A stretch of 64,000 nt of DNA from Zafaria cholistanensis (GTDB lineage: Bacteria > Actinomycetota > Actinomycetes > Actinomycetales > Micrococcaceae), in NCBI RefSeq assembly GCF_008580665.1, contig NZ_BKDJ01000003.1:1-64000 (forward strand), in the 5' to 3' direction. The position numbers and the translations under genes are program-made. Positions 1 to 7,423 of this stretch are shown in pieces (within the stretch, counting starts at the first letter, position 1; each line of letters opens with the position of its first letter). Below the pieces are notes generated by a model. That model was not told the origin of the DNA, made no database searches, and was given only the letters and a program-made list of their open reading frames with translations.

Positions 1-32
1 GGCTTCGGCGGGCCTTTCGGCCCGCCGAAGCC
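1..32. terminator. Perfect 14-bp hairpin terminator
   Basis: Two perfectly complementary 14-base arms (1-14 and 19-32) enclose a 4-base loop. It lies just before the first gene, so it most likely ends transcription of a gene left of the window. No long T-run follows, which is usual for GC-rich actinobacterial terminators. Confidence 0.75.
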
Positions 33-102
33 GGTGCTACGTTGGGCGGAACGACCGAGTCGGCACACGCGGCACTGCTGTCGCGTGGGAAGGAGTTCCC
101 CC

Positions 103-1257
103 ATGGCTAACCGGGCAGGTTCCACCGGTATTGATGCGGCACTGTACCGACGGGAGGGGCCGTGGTGCACCGCTTTCGTCGATGCTTCCCTGGGCACCAC
201 GGCGGCCAGGGAAGCCGCCGACGGACTGCCGGAGAAGGCTGCGCAGCTGCTGGCGTCCCAGCGCGCCGACGAGGTGGACATCGCGGCCATGCGGGCCGCA
301 CTGCTCCCCGCCAGGGGGTGGGCCTCCCCGGCGGCACGCTTTGTGGCCGTCAACAAGGGCGAGGTCGTGCTCGATGAGGTGCTTCCCGGGGTCGAGGCCG
401 GAGCACCGCGCGTCGATTGCGGACCCTTCCCCAACCTGGTCCCGCTGGCCCGGAACCGCGGCGGGCAGTTCGCCTACGTGGTGGCGGAGGTCGGGCGCGA
501 CGGCGGCGAAGTGAGGCTGCGGCACTCGGCGGCGCCCGGGGTGACCGACGTGCGCCGCGTGGCCAGCAACCCGGACGAGGCCCACCATGCCCGGAAGGTC
601 CCGGACCAGTACGGCGAGCCGCAGAACCAATCCGCCACCGAGGAAATCTGGAAGCGCAACGCCGACGGCATCGCCAAGCAGATTGACGACGTGGTTCGCG
701 ACAGCGGGGCCCGCCTGGTGGTGCTCTCCGGGGACGTCAAGGCCCGCGAACTGGTCCTCTCCCAGCTGGGGGAGGCCAGCCGGGCCATCGCCACCACCGT
801 GGACCAGCACACCCGCACCGGTGGGGCGGACCAGAACCACTTCAGCGCCGAAATCGAGGCAAAGGTCGCCGAGGCGATGGCCAACGACATCCGGGACCTC
901 TCCGAGAAGGTTGCCAACCGGCTCGGCAGCGGACGCGGGGGATTGGCGCTGGGCCTGTCCGAGGTGGTCACGGCCCTCCAGCAGGCCCAGGCGGACACGG
1001 TCCTGGTGGCCCAGTACCAGGACGACGCCACGCTGCGCGCCCTCACCGCGGAGCCGTGGCTGGACACCGAGGACTCCCCGGACCATGCCGAACTGGTGGC
1101 CGGGTCCTGGCCCGCGCCGGAGGTCCTGCTGCGGGCGGTCGCCCTGACGGATGCAACCATCCGGTATGTCCCGGACGGGGTCCTGCCCCACGGGGTCGGA
1201 GTTGCGGCCCTGCTGCGCTGGCCGAACGGGGAGACCTCCGAGCGCGCGGCCTCCTAG
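103..1257 (+). CDS. Vms1/Rv2629-type (baeRF family 2) protein
   Basis: A 384-residue soluble protein with no signal peptide or membrane segment. The N-terminal third (start MANRAG) and the central region, including IWKRNADGIAKQIDDVV and LVVLSGDVKARELV, resemble the bacterial archaeo-eukaryotic release-factor-like family typified by mycobacterial Rv2629. These are related to peptide-release or tRNA-cleaving factors, but the bacterial role is poorly defined. The ATG at 103 is chosen because AAGGAGT sits 7 bases upstream; the frame stays open back to base 34 without a better ribosome site. It stands alone, bracketed by hairpins at 1-32 and 1263-1303. Family assignment is from remembered motifs and is moderate. 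Confidence 0.6.
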   Translation: MANRAGSTGIDAALYRREGPWCTAFVDASLGTTAAREAADGLPEKAAQLLASQRADEVDIAAMRAALLPARGWASPAARFVAVNKGEVVLDEVLPGVEAGAPRVDCGPFPNLVPLARNRGGQFAYVVAEVGRDGGEVRLRHSAAPGVTDVRRVASNPDEAHHARKVPDQYGEPQNQSATEEIWKRNADGIAKQIDDVVRDSGARLVVLSGDVKARELVLSQLGEASRAIATTVDQHTRTGGADQNHFSAEIEAKVAEAMANDIRDLSEKVANRLGSGRGGLALGLSEVVTALQQAQADTVLVAQYQDDATLRALTAEPWLDTEDSPDHAELVAGSWPAPEVLLRAVALTDATIRYVPDGVLPHGVGVAALLRWPNGETSERAAS

Positions 1258-1262
1258 TGTGC

Positions 1263-1303
1263 GGCAGGGCCCCGTGCCGGCACCGCCGCCACGGGGCCCT
1301 GCC
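1263..1303. terminator. Bidirectional hairpin terminator
   Basis: Perfect 14-base arms at 1263-1276 and 1290-1303 with a 13-base loop. It lies between the convergent ends of the Vms1-like gene (plus) and the cupin gene (minus), so it can serve both. Confidence 0.75.
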
Positions 1304-1340
1304 CGTCCTGGGCGCCTGGGCGCCTGCCCGTCCTTTGCGC

Positions 1341-1733
1341 CTACCGGCCAGCGCGGTTCAGGTAGACCTTCCGCAGCGGTTCTGCGACCGTCCACACGGT
1401 CCTCATCCCGGCGGCGAGGCGCATCAGGGTACCCGGGGCCAGTTCGGCCTTGCGTGCCGGATGCCCGTCCTGGGGCTCGATTACCACGCTCGCCCGCCCG
1501 GCGGTGACGACGAAGACCTCGTCGGCCTCGACGTCGTACGTCGTGCCCTCGGTCAGTTCCCACACGCCGACCTCGAACCCGCCCAGCTCGGCGAGGGCCA
1601 TCGACGCGACCGTGGGCGTGCCCACGGCGACCCGTTCGGCGGGCACGGGTCCATGCTCCAGCGGCAGCCGGTTGACGCGCAGCGCCTGCCCCGGCTTCAG
1701 CCCAATCTCCCCGAGCCCCTTGAGCCGTTCCAT
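1341..1733 (-). CDS. Small cupin-domain protein (DUF861-like)
   Basis: A 130-residue single-domain protein. The central stretch GVWELTEGTTYDVEADEVFVV, followed by a glycine-rich turn and the motif PGTLMRLAAGMRTVW, has the spacing of a small beta-barrel cupin of the EutQ/DUF861 type, often found as sugar- or ureide-related binding or isomerase proteins. The canonical metal histidines are largely absent; acidic residues occupy the first motif. The ATG at 1733 has only a weak GGGAACGGGG ribosome site. It is divergent from the MFS gene at 1912, so the two may share a 178-base promoter region. Substrate unknown. Confidence 0.6.
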   Translation of the reverse strand: MERLKGLGEIGLKPGQALRVNRLPLEHGPVPAERVAVGTPTVASMALAELGGFEVGVWELTEGTTYDVEADEVFVVTAGRASVVIEPQDGHPARKAELAPGTLMRLAAGMRTVWTVAEPLRKVYLNRAGR

Positions 1734-1911
1734 GCCCACCCCGTTCCCGTGTCCGCCCTCGTGCGTGCGCAGGGGCGGAGGGCCGCCCCGACGCCGCCAT
1801 CCTAGTCCAGGAGCAGGTGCGTTGGGGCAGGTCCGCGGCGCACGCCCGCCCGCCTCCCCGTCCCGCGTAGGGTGGGGTCTGGAAGCACAACACCAGCGAA
1901 GGATCCGTCTT

Positions 1912-3183
1912 TTGGCCCGCACCACCCCCATCATCCGCCACCGGGCCGTTGCCCCCGCCCTGCTGCTGGCCGGCATCATGCTGGTGGCGGCGAACCTGCG
2001 TCCGGCGATCACCGCCGTCGGTCCGCTGCTGGAACCCATCGGTGCGGAAGCCGGACTGACGGCGGCCCAGTTGGGGCTGCTGACGGCCGTGCCGCTGCTG
2101 GCCTTCGCCGCGGTATCGCCTCTGGCCCACGGGCTGGGCGAGCGCTTCGGGATCCATCGCACCGTGCTCGTGGCGCTGGTCCTGCTGCTGGCAGGGACGC
2201 TGGTGCGCCCGCTGCCCGGTGCGGCGGCGGGCCTGTGGATCGGGACGTTCATCATCGGGGCGGCAATCGCCCTGGGCAATGTGCTGATCCCGGCAGTCGT
2301 CAAACGGGAGTTTCCGGACCGCATGACGGAACTGACCGGTGTTTTCTCGGCCGTCATGGGCGGCCTGGCCGCGCTCGGCGCGGGGTTGGCTGTCCCGCTC
2401 TCCCGGGTCCCGCTCGGCGGCGGGGCCGGGGGCTGGCGCTTCGCACTCGGCGCCTACGCGGTCCTTGTGCTGCCCGCGCTGCTGGTGTGGTGGTTGTGGG
2501 GGCGCGCGGGCCGGGTGGCTCCATCCACCGGATCCGGCAGGCCTGCCGCGTTTGCCGGGCCTGCCAAGCTCCCCGGCCCGGGCACCAACGATGACGCCCC
2601 CATGGCCCGCGGCGCGGTCTGGCGTTCGGCCGTCGCGTGGCAGGTGACCGCGTACATGGGCCTGCAGGCGCTGACCTTCTATGTGCTGGTCAGCTGGCTG
2701 CCGACGGTCGAGCAGTCCTACGGCCGGCCCGCCGTGGCGGCAGGGTGGGACCTGATGTTCTTCCAGTTGGCCGGAGTGGTCGCCAGCCTGCTGGCGCCGC
2801 TGACGCTGCGTGGCAGGCTGCGGAGGATCGGCCCCGTGGTGCCCGCGGCCGGCACCGCCGCCGCGGTGCTGGGACTGATGCTGGCCCCCGGGGCGATGCT
2901 GCTGTGGGTGGTGGTGGCCGGTTTCTTCAGCGGTGCGTCCCTGGTGGTCGCGCTGTCCCTGTTCGGGCTGCGCACGCGCACGCACCGGCAGGCCAGCGCC
3001 GTGTCCGGGATGGCCCAGACGGGCGGGTACCTGCTGGCCGCCGCCGGCCCGCCCCTGTTTGGCCTCCTCCACGACCAGTCCGCCGGATGGATCTGGCCCC
3101 TGGCCCTGGTGCTTGCGGCCTCGGTCCTGCAGGCGCTGGTCGGGGTGCCGGTCGGACGCGACCGGTACGCCCTCGACGGATAG
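1912..3183 (+). CDS. MFS transporter, CynX/NimT type
   Basis: A 423-residue integral membrane protein with about twelve hydrophobic segments. The motif ANLRPAITAVGPLL in the first helix and the later FGLRTRTHRQASAVSGMAQ segment mark the CynX/NimT (cyanate/2-nitroimidazole-type) carrier family. A TTG at 1912 is taken as start because AAGGA lies about 8 bases upstream and the first transmembrane helix begins about 20 codons later. Open frame continues upstream but would add an Arg/Pro-rich tail with no ribosome site. It is the first of three such carriers in the window (also 4388 and 51870). Substrate cannot be inferred. Confidence 0.75.
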   Translation: MARTTPIIRHRAVAPALLLAGIMLVAANLRPAITAVGPLLEPIGAEAGLTAAQLGLLTAVPLLAFAAVSPLAHGLGERFGIHRTVLVALVLLLAGTLVRPLPGAAAGLWIGTFIIGAAIALGNVLIPAVVKREFPDRMTELTGVFSAVMGGLAALGAGLAVPLSRVPLGGGAGGWRFALGAYAVLVLPALLVWWLWGRAGRVAPSTGSGRPAAFAGPAKLPGPGTNDDAPMARGAVWRSAVAWQVTAYMGLQALTFYVLVSWLPTVEQSYGRPAVAAGWDLMFFQLAGVVASLLAPLTLRGRLRRIGPVVPAAGTAAAVLGLMLAPGAMLLWVVVAGFFSGASLVVALSLFGLRTRTHRQASAVSGMAQTGGYLLAAAGPPLFGLLHDQSAGWIWPLALVLAASVLQALVGVPVGRDRYALDG

Positions 3184-3252
3184 GGGCCCCGCGGCCCCGC
3201 GGCCGCATCCCCCGCGCCCGGTGGCGCTGCAGCTCCGGAGGACTTCCGGCGC

Positions 3253-3258
3253 TAAGAT
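3253..3258 (+). promoter_or_regulatory. -10 box (TAAGAT) of a leaderless gene
   Basis: TAAGAT ends 7 bases before the ATG at 3266, and there is no Shine-Dalgarno sequence. This TANNNT-to-ATG spacing is the actinobacterial signature of a transcript beginning at or near the start codon. Confidence 0.5.
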
Positions 3259-3265
3259 CGTGCCC

Positions 3266-4111
3266 ATGCGCCGCCCAACCATCGCCCTGACCTTCCCCCG
3301 CTCCGCCACCCCATACACCCCGGCCTACCGGGAAGAGGTGTCCGGCCTGGCCGCGTGCGCGGCCGCCGCGGTCGAAGCGGCCGGAGGGACCGCCGTCGTG
3401 CTGGATTCCAGCGCCGGAGGCACCGCGGAGGCGGAGCGGTTCGACGGCGCCCTGATCCTTGGCGGCGGGGACGTGGACCCGGCCCGCTACGGCAGCCCCG
3501 GGCACCCGAGCATCGGCGACACCGACCCTTCCGCGGACGCCTTCGAGGCCGCGCTGATCGAGGACATGCTCGCCACGGGCCGGCCGGTCCTGGGCATCTG
3601 CCGCGGCATGCAGCTGATCAACGTGGTTCTGGGCGGCACGCTCATTGAGGACCTGGGTCCCGGGTCCTTCCACCGGGACCACGGGCCGGGCGGGCTCATG
3701 GTTACCCACGATGCCGAAGTCCTGCCCGGCACCCGGCTGGCCGAGGCCTTGGGGGCGGGGGATATTCCGGTGCAGTCGGCCCACCATCAGGCCGTGCGCG
3801 AGCTCGGCCGGGGGCTGCGCGTCGCAGCCCGCGCCGCAGACGGCGTCGTCGAAGCGATCGAGTCCGTGGACTTCGGGGACATGGCGCTCGGGGATATGGC
3901 GTCCGGGGATATGGCCTGCGGGGATGGGATGCGCGGGGATGGGGGCCCCAAGGGTGCGTGGGTGCTGGCCGTGCAGTGGCACCCTGAACATCGGGGAACC
4001 GTGCCGGGCCAGTTCGCCGCGCTGCTGGAGCCCTTCATCGACCGGGCTGGGCGGGTTCACCGGGGACGGACCGGGCCCGGAGTCCCGTCCGCCGCGGCGG
4101 TGCCCTCCTAA
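3266..4111 (+). CDS. Gamma-glutamyl-GABA hydrolase-like protein (peptidase C26)
   Basis: A 281-residue class-I glutamine amidotransferase-fold hydrolase of the PuuD family. These enzymes cleave gamma-glutamyl amide bonds, for example gamma-glutamyl-GABA in putrescine breakdown. The early GGGDVDPARYG motif, the nucleophile elbow GICRGMQ (Cys near residue 112), and QWHPEH (catalytic His near residue 236) are all present. Between SAHHQAV and the HPEH motif lies a repetitive insertion of GDMA-like pentapeptides (bases 3875-3943). No polyamine genes adjoin it, so the substrate is open. It appears to be transcribed leaderless from TAAGAT at 3253. Confidence 0.85.
   Translation: MRRPTIALTFPRSATPYTPAYREEVSGLAACAAAAVEAAGGTAVVLDSSAGGTAEAERFDGALILGGGDVDPARYGSPGHPSIGDTDPSADAFEAALIEDMLATGRPVLGICRGMQLINVVLGGTLIEDLGPGSFHRDHGPGGLMVTHDAEVLPGTRLAEALGAGDIPVQSAHHQAVRELGRGLRVAARAADGVVEAIESVDFGDMALGDMASGDMACGDGMRGDGGPKGAWVLAVQWHPEHRGTVPGQFAALLEPFIDRAGRVHRGRTGPGVPSAAAVPS
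3875..3943 (+). repeat. 15-bp tandem repeat inside the C26 hydrolase gene
   Basis: About four and a half copies of a 15-base unit starting GGGGAYATGG lie head to tail at 3875, 3890, 3905, 3920 and 3935. They encode GDMAL, GDMAS, GDMAC, GDGMR and GDG in frame. The repeat lies in a surface loop just before the catalytic HPE motif and keeps the frame open. Confidence 0.85.
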
Positions 4112-4160
4112 GCCCCTCCCGAAGCCCCTCCGGGAAAAACCGCCGGGGAAAACCTGCCGG

Positions 4161-4221
4161 AACGGTAGCGCAGGAACTGCTTGAATGGCCCGCCCATTCC
4201 AGCAACTCCTGCGCTACCGTT
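4161..4221. repeat. Long imperfect palindrome (28-base arms)
   Basis: Arms at 4161-4188 and 4194-4221 match at 25 of 28 positions, including 15 perfect outer pairs, around a 5-base loop. It follows the C26 hydrolase gene at 4111 and could terminate it. Its length and internal mismatches also suit an intergenic repeat (REP-like) family. No T-run follows. Confidence 0.7.
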
Positions 4222-4362
4222 GGCCGTTTCGCGGCGCGGGGCAGGCCTGACCTGTCCCGCCCCCGGCCGCTGAGCCCGCCCCCGCCCCGTCCCTGCCCCG
4301 CCCGGCGTGCCGCTCAGCCGCCGCGCGTGCCCTTCCTCCTCCGGGGCGCATTGGTCACGGCA

Positions 4363-4382
4363 AACATCAGACGTCTAATGTT
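4363..4382. promoter_or_regulatory. GntR-type operator overlapping a leaderless promoter
   Basis: AACATCAGACGTCTAATGTT is a 20-base palindrome with one mismatched pair. The TAATGT at 4376-4381 inside it is a good -10 box, and the ATG at 4388 follows after 6 bases with no Shine-Dalgarno. A protein bound here would block the polymerase. The coupled GntR gene at 5749 is the obvious candidate, which is an inference. Confidence 0.6.
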
Positions 4383-4387
4383 TATCC

Positions 4388-5752
4388 ATGCCCACCACCG
4401 TTCCGGCCCAGCCGCCGTGCCCGCCGGCTTCCGGCATCCCGCGCGCAGCCGATGCCCCCTCCGCCGCGTCTCCCGCGTCTCCCGCGTCTCCCGCGTCTCC
4501 CGCGTCTCCCGCGTCTCCCGCGACTCCCGCCGCTGTCGCCGCCGCTGTTCCCGCGGGCGCACGGCGGTTCCGCGTCCTGCTGGCCGTTGGCGCGGTCGTG
4601 CTGGTGGGGCTGAACCTGCGCGCGGGCATCGCCTCCGCAGCCCCGCTCTACCACTCGCTGCAGGAGTTGCTCGGCTACGGTCCGCTGGTGGCGGCGCTGC
4701 TGCCAACCATTCCCGTGCTCTGCTTCGGGTTCGCCGGGGCGGCCACCGCTTGGCTGGTCCGGCGCGCCGGGCTGGAGCGCGCAATTGCCCTGGCCCTGTT
4801 CCTGCTCGCCGCCGGGCTGGCGGTGCGCGCCGTCGAATCCACCGGCATGCTGCTGGCCGGCACGGCGGCGGCCATGTGCGGGTTGGCCGTCTGCAACGTG
4901 GCCATGCCCTCCTTCATCCGGGAACACCACGCCCGCCGCACCCCGGTGATGACCGGGACCTACACCATCACCATGTCCATTGGCGCGACCCTCGCCGCGA
5001 CCGTCAGCGTCCCGGTTGCGGCAGGGCTCGGCTCGCCGGCCCTTGGGCTTGCGGCGTGGGCGCTGCCCGCCGTTGCCGCGCTGCTGGCCTTCCTGCCGCT
5101 GGCCCTCCGCCGCCGGAAAGGCCTTGGCGGGGCGGCCGGGCACGTCTCTCCGTGGCCGATGCTGGCCACGCGCAAGGGCCTGCTGTTCACCGGGCTCTTC
5201 GCGGTCCAGGCGCTGCTTGCCTACACCACCATGGGCTGGCTGCCTTCCATCCTCATCGCCCGCGGGCTGGATGCCACGGCCGCAGGCCTCCTGCTGGGCC
5301 TGGTGCAGGTGGTCACCATTCCGGCAGTCGTGATGCTGCTGGCCATGGCGGCCCGCCCGCGGCTGGTGCGGCCGGCCTTCCTGGCCACCGGAGTGTCCTC
5401 GCTGGCCGGGTTCGTGGCGCTGCTCGTTGTCCCGGCCCAGTGGGCCGTGCTGCCGGCGGTGCTGATGGGGATAGGGTTTGGGGTCTTCCCGCTGGTCATG
5501 CTGCTCATCAGCCGCAGCGGGGACACTGCGGCGGAGACCACCGCCCTGTCCACCCTGGCGCAGTCGCTGGGCTACCTGATCGCCGCGGCCGGGCCGTTCG
5601 GGCTCGGGCTGCTGCACGACGCGCTCGGCAGCTGGACCGTGCCGCTGGTACTGATGGCTGCCTGCGCGGTGGTCCAACTGCTGCTCGGGTACTGGCTGAG
5701 CAGGCGCTTTGGGGGCACGCAGGCCCCGGCCCGGCCAGGGGTGCGGGCATGA
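4388..5752 (+). CDS. MFS transporter, CynX/NimT type, with Pro-Ala-Ser-rich N-terminus
   Basis: A 454-residue membrane carrier with about twelve hydrophobic segments. GLNLRAGIASAAPL in the first helix and SGDTAAETTALSTLAQSLGYL late in the protein are typical of the CynX/NimT family. The first 55 residues are unusual: a cytoplasmic tail of repeated Pro-Ala-Ser triplets encoded by a 9-base tandem repeat. The start is the first codon after a -10 box and operator, consistent with a leaderless message. Its stop overlaps the start of the GntR regulator (ATGA at 5749-5752), so carrier and regulator are probably co-expressed and autoregulated. Confidence 0.75.
   Translation: MPTTVPAQPPCPPASGIPRAADAPSAASPASPASPASPASPASPATPAAVAAAVPAGARRFRVLLAVGAVVLVGLNLRAGIASAAPLYHSLQELLGYGPLVAALLPTIPVLCFGFAGAATAWLVRRAGLERAIALALFLLAAGLAVRAVESTGMLLAGTAAAMCGLAVCNVAMPSFIREHHARRTPVMTGTYTITMSIGATLAATVSVPVAAGLGSPALGLAAWALPAVAALLAFLPLALRRRKGLGGAAGHVSPWPMLATRKGLLFTGLFAVQALLAYTTMGWLPSILIARGLDATAAGLLLGLVQVVTIPAVVMLLAMAARPRLVRPAFLATGVSSLAGFVALLVVPAQWAVLPAVLMGIGFGVFPLVMLLISRSGDTAAETTALSTLAQSLGYLIAAAGPFGLGLLHDALGSWTVPLVLMAACAVVQLLLGYWLSRRFGGTQAPARPGVRA
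4466..4528 (+). repeat. 9-bp tandem repeat (GCGTCTCCC)
   Basis: Six perfect copies of GCGTCTCCC (4466-4519) and one variant copy (4520-4528) encode a Pro-Ala-Ser run in the N-terminal tail of the carrier. Copy-number slippage would change only tail length because the unit is a multiple of three. Confidence 0.9.
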
Positions 5753-6444
5753 GCCCGGGGGAGCGCGGTCCCTCCGGCGTTCGGCCGCCGCTGGCCGGAG
5801 AGGTCGTGTCCCGGCTGCGGGACGCGGTTGCGTCCGGCCGCTGGGCGGTGGGGACACGAATCCCTCCCGAGCCCCAACTCGTCACCGAGTTTGGGGTCTC
5901 CCGCGGCACGCTCCGCGAGGCGGTCAAGGCCCTGGCCCACACCGGAATGCTTGAGGTGCTGCGCGGGGACGGAACGTACGTGCGGGCCACCAGCGAGATC
6001 CGGGGAACCGCGCGGCGGGCCTATCACGAGCACGCGGACGAGGACGTGCTGCAGGTGCGCTTCGCGCTGGACACCCAGGCGGCGCGGCTGGCCGCGCGGA
6101 CGGCCGACGCCGGCGTGGTGGCAGGATTGCGCGCCCTGCTGGCCCGGCGGCGGCAGGCCTGGACGGCCGGGGACTTTGACGCGTGGGCTTCCGCGGATTG
6201 GGCCTTCCACCTGAAGGTGGCGGAGGCTTCCGGCAACCCTTTGCTGCACGAGCTCTATGACAGCTTCGGCGACGTGTTCCACGGAACCAAGATGGCCCAG
6301 CGGCTGGACAAGGGGTTCAATGGCTGCCTGGCTGCCGGGCACGAGGACCTGGCCGATGCCATCGAGGCCGGAGACGGCGAGGCGGCGGTGCGCACCGTCA
6401 TCGAAAACCTCGACTACTGCATGCGGTGGATGCCCGGGGTGTAG
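5749..6444 (+). CDS. GntR-family transcriptional regulator (FadR/FCD type)
   Basis: A 231-residue repressor-type protein. The N-terminal winged helix (about residues 12-80) has the GntR signature IPPEPQLVTEFGVSRGTLREAVKALAHTG split over the expected helices. The rest is an all-helical FCD ligand domain that normally binds small carboxylates via a metal: DTQAARLAARTAD, WAFHLKVAEASGN and a late H. Translation is coupled to the MFS carrier by a 4-base overlap. The palindrome at 4363-4382 is its likely operator, and the carrier's substrate its likely inducer. It is only distantly similar to the two GntR proteins at 49077 and 57645. Confidence 0.85.
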   Translation: MSPGERGPSGVRPPLAGEVVSRLRDAVASGRWAVGTRIPPEPQLVTEFGVSRGTLREAVKALAHTGMLEVLRGDGTYVRATSEIRGTARRAYHEHADEDVLQVRFALDTQAARLAARTADAGVVAGLRALLARRRQAWTAGDFDAWASADWAFHLKVAEASGNPLLHELYDSFGDVFHGTKMAQRLDKGFNGCLAAGHEDLADAIEAGDGEAAVRTVIENLDYCMRWMPGV

Positions 6445-6565
6445 CCGGGCGGCGCACCCTGCGGTGAACCCAGCCGTGCGAACGGCAGGAATTCCAGCCC
6501 CGCGAACCTGACCTACGACCTGCTGGAGCGGGCCGGGACGGGAACAAACGGCGAGCGCACCCCTG

Positions 6566-7423
6566 CTACCCGTGGGGATAGATGCCCCGTCCGGTCTTGG
6601 CGCCCAGATGCCCCGCGTCCACGAGCCTGCGCAGATTGTTCGGCACCACCAGTGCGGGGTCGTGGGATTGCCCGAACATTGCATCCGCTGCGGCGCAGAC
6701 CACGTCCAGGCCGATGAAGTCGGCCAGCTCCAGCGGGCCCATCGGGTGGCCGCATCCAAGCCGCATGGCCTCGTCGATGGTCTCCGCCGGCGCATAGCCA
6801 TTGTCCAGCATCCGTGCCGCCGCGAGCAGGAAGGGGATCAGCAGGGCGTTCACCACGAAGCCGGGTCGGTCCTCAAGGAGGAGGGCTGTCTTGCCCAGCC
6901 CTGCCGCCACGAACTCCCGGGTCGCCGCGACGGTGCCCTCGCTGCTGTGTACGGTGCGGATGACCTCGACCAGCGGCATGCGGGGGACCGGGTTGAAAAA
7001 GTGCAGGCCCAGGAACCGGTCCCGATGCGCCAGGGCCTGGGCCAGCCTGGTAATCGGGATCGAGGAGGTGTTGGTGGCGATCACGGCGGACCGGGAAACA
7101 TGCCCTTCGACGGAGGCCAGCACGGCGAGCTTGACCTCCAGGATTTCCGGAACGGCCTCGATCACCAGTTGGCAACCGGACAGGGAGTCCGGTGCCGACG
7201 CAGGCTCCAGCAGGGCCAGCCGCTCGGAGGCCTGGTCGGCCGAAAGCTGGCCCTGTTCGACCGAGCGGGCCAGGCTGGACTCAATGCGCTTGCGCGCAGA
7301 GCTCAAGGCCTCCTGGGAGGAGTCATGGAGGACCACACGCAAGCCGGCCCGCAATGCGCTTTCGGCGATGCCGCGCCCCATCGTCCCGGAACCGACGACG
7401 CCGACGGAGGAAATGGCGGTCAT
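6566..7423 (-). CDS. 3-hydroxyacyl-CoA / 3-hydroxybutyryl-CoA dehydrogenase
   Basis: A 285-residue NAD-dependent dehydrogenase that oxidises the 3-hydroxyl of a hydroxyacyl-CoA. The Rossmann motif GVVGSGTMGRGIA is at residues 7-19, the NTSSIPIT segment near 115, the catalytic His in HFFNPVP near 138, and the C-terminal helical domain carries DRPGFVVNALLIPFL. The length equals the usual single-domain form. Its ATG overlaps the upstream thiolase stop (TGATG), so it is the last gene of the seven-gene operon starting at 15962. Together they perform the last two beta-oxidation steps. Confidence 0.9.
   Translation of the reverse strand: MTAISSVGVVGSGTMGRGIAESALRAGLRVVLHDSSQEALSSARKRIESSLARSVEQGQLSADQASERLALLEPASAPDSLSGCQLVIEAVPEILEVKLAVLASVEGHVSRSAVIATNTSSIPITRLAQALAHRDRFLGLHFFNPVPRMPLVEVIRTVHSSEGTVAATREFVAAGLGKTALLLEDRPGFVVNALLIPFLLAAARMLDNGYAPAETIDEAMRLGCGHPMGPLELADFIGLDVVCAAADAMFGQSHDPALVVPNNLRRLVDAGHLGAKTGRGIYPHG

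Noticed and set aside
37-3318. A 1093-codon open frame on the minus strand
   Set aside because: It runs antisense through the Vms1-like and MFS genes, is rich in Arg/Gly/Pro, and has no family motif. It results from GC-rich third positions on the plus strand.
4466-4528. Short tandem repeats as a possible CRISPR array
   Set aside because: Units are 9 bases with no spacers and they encode a protein tail.
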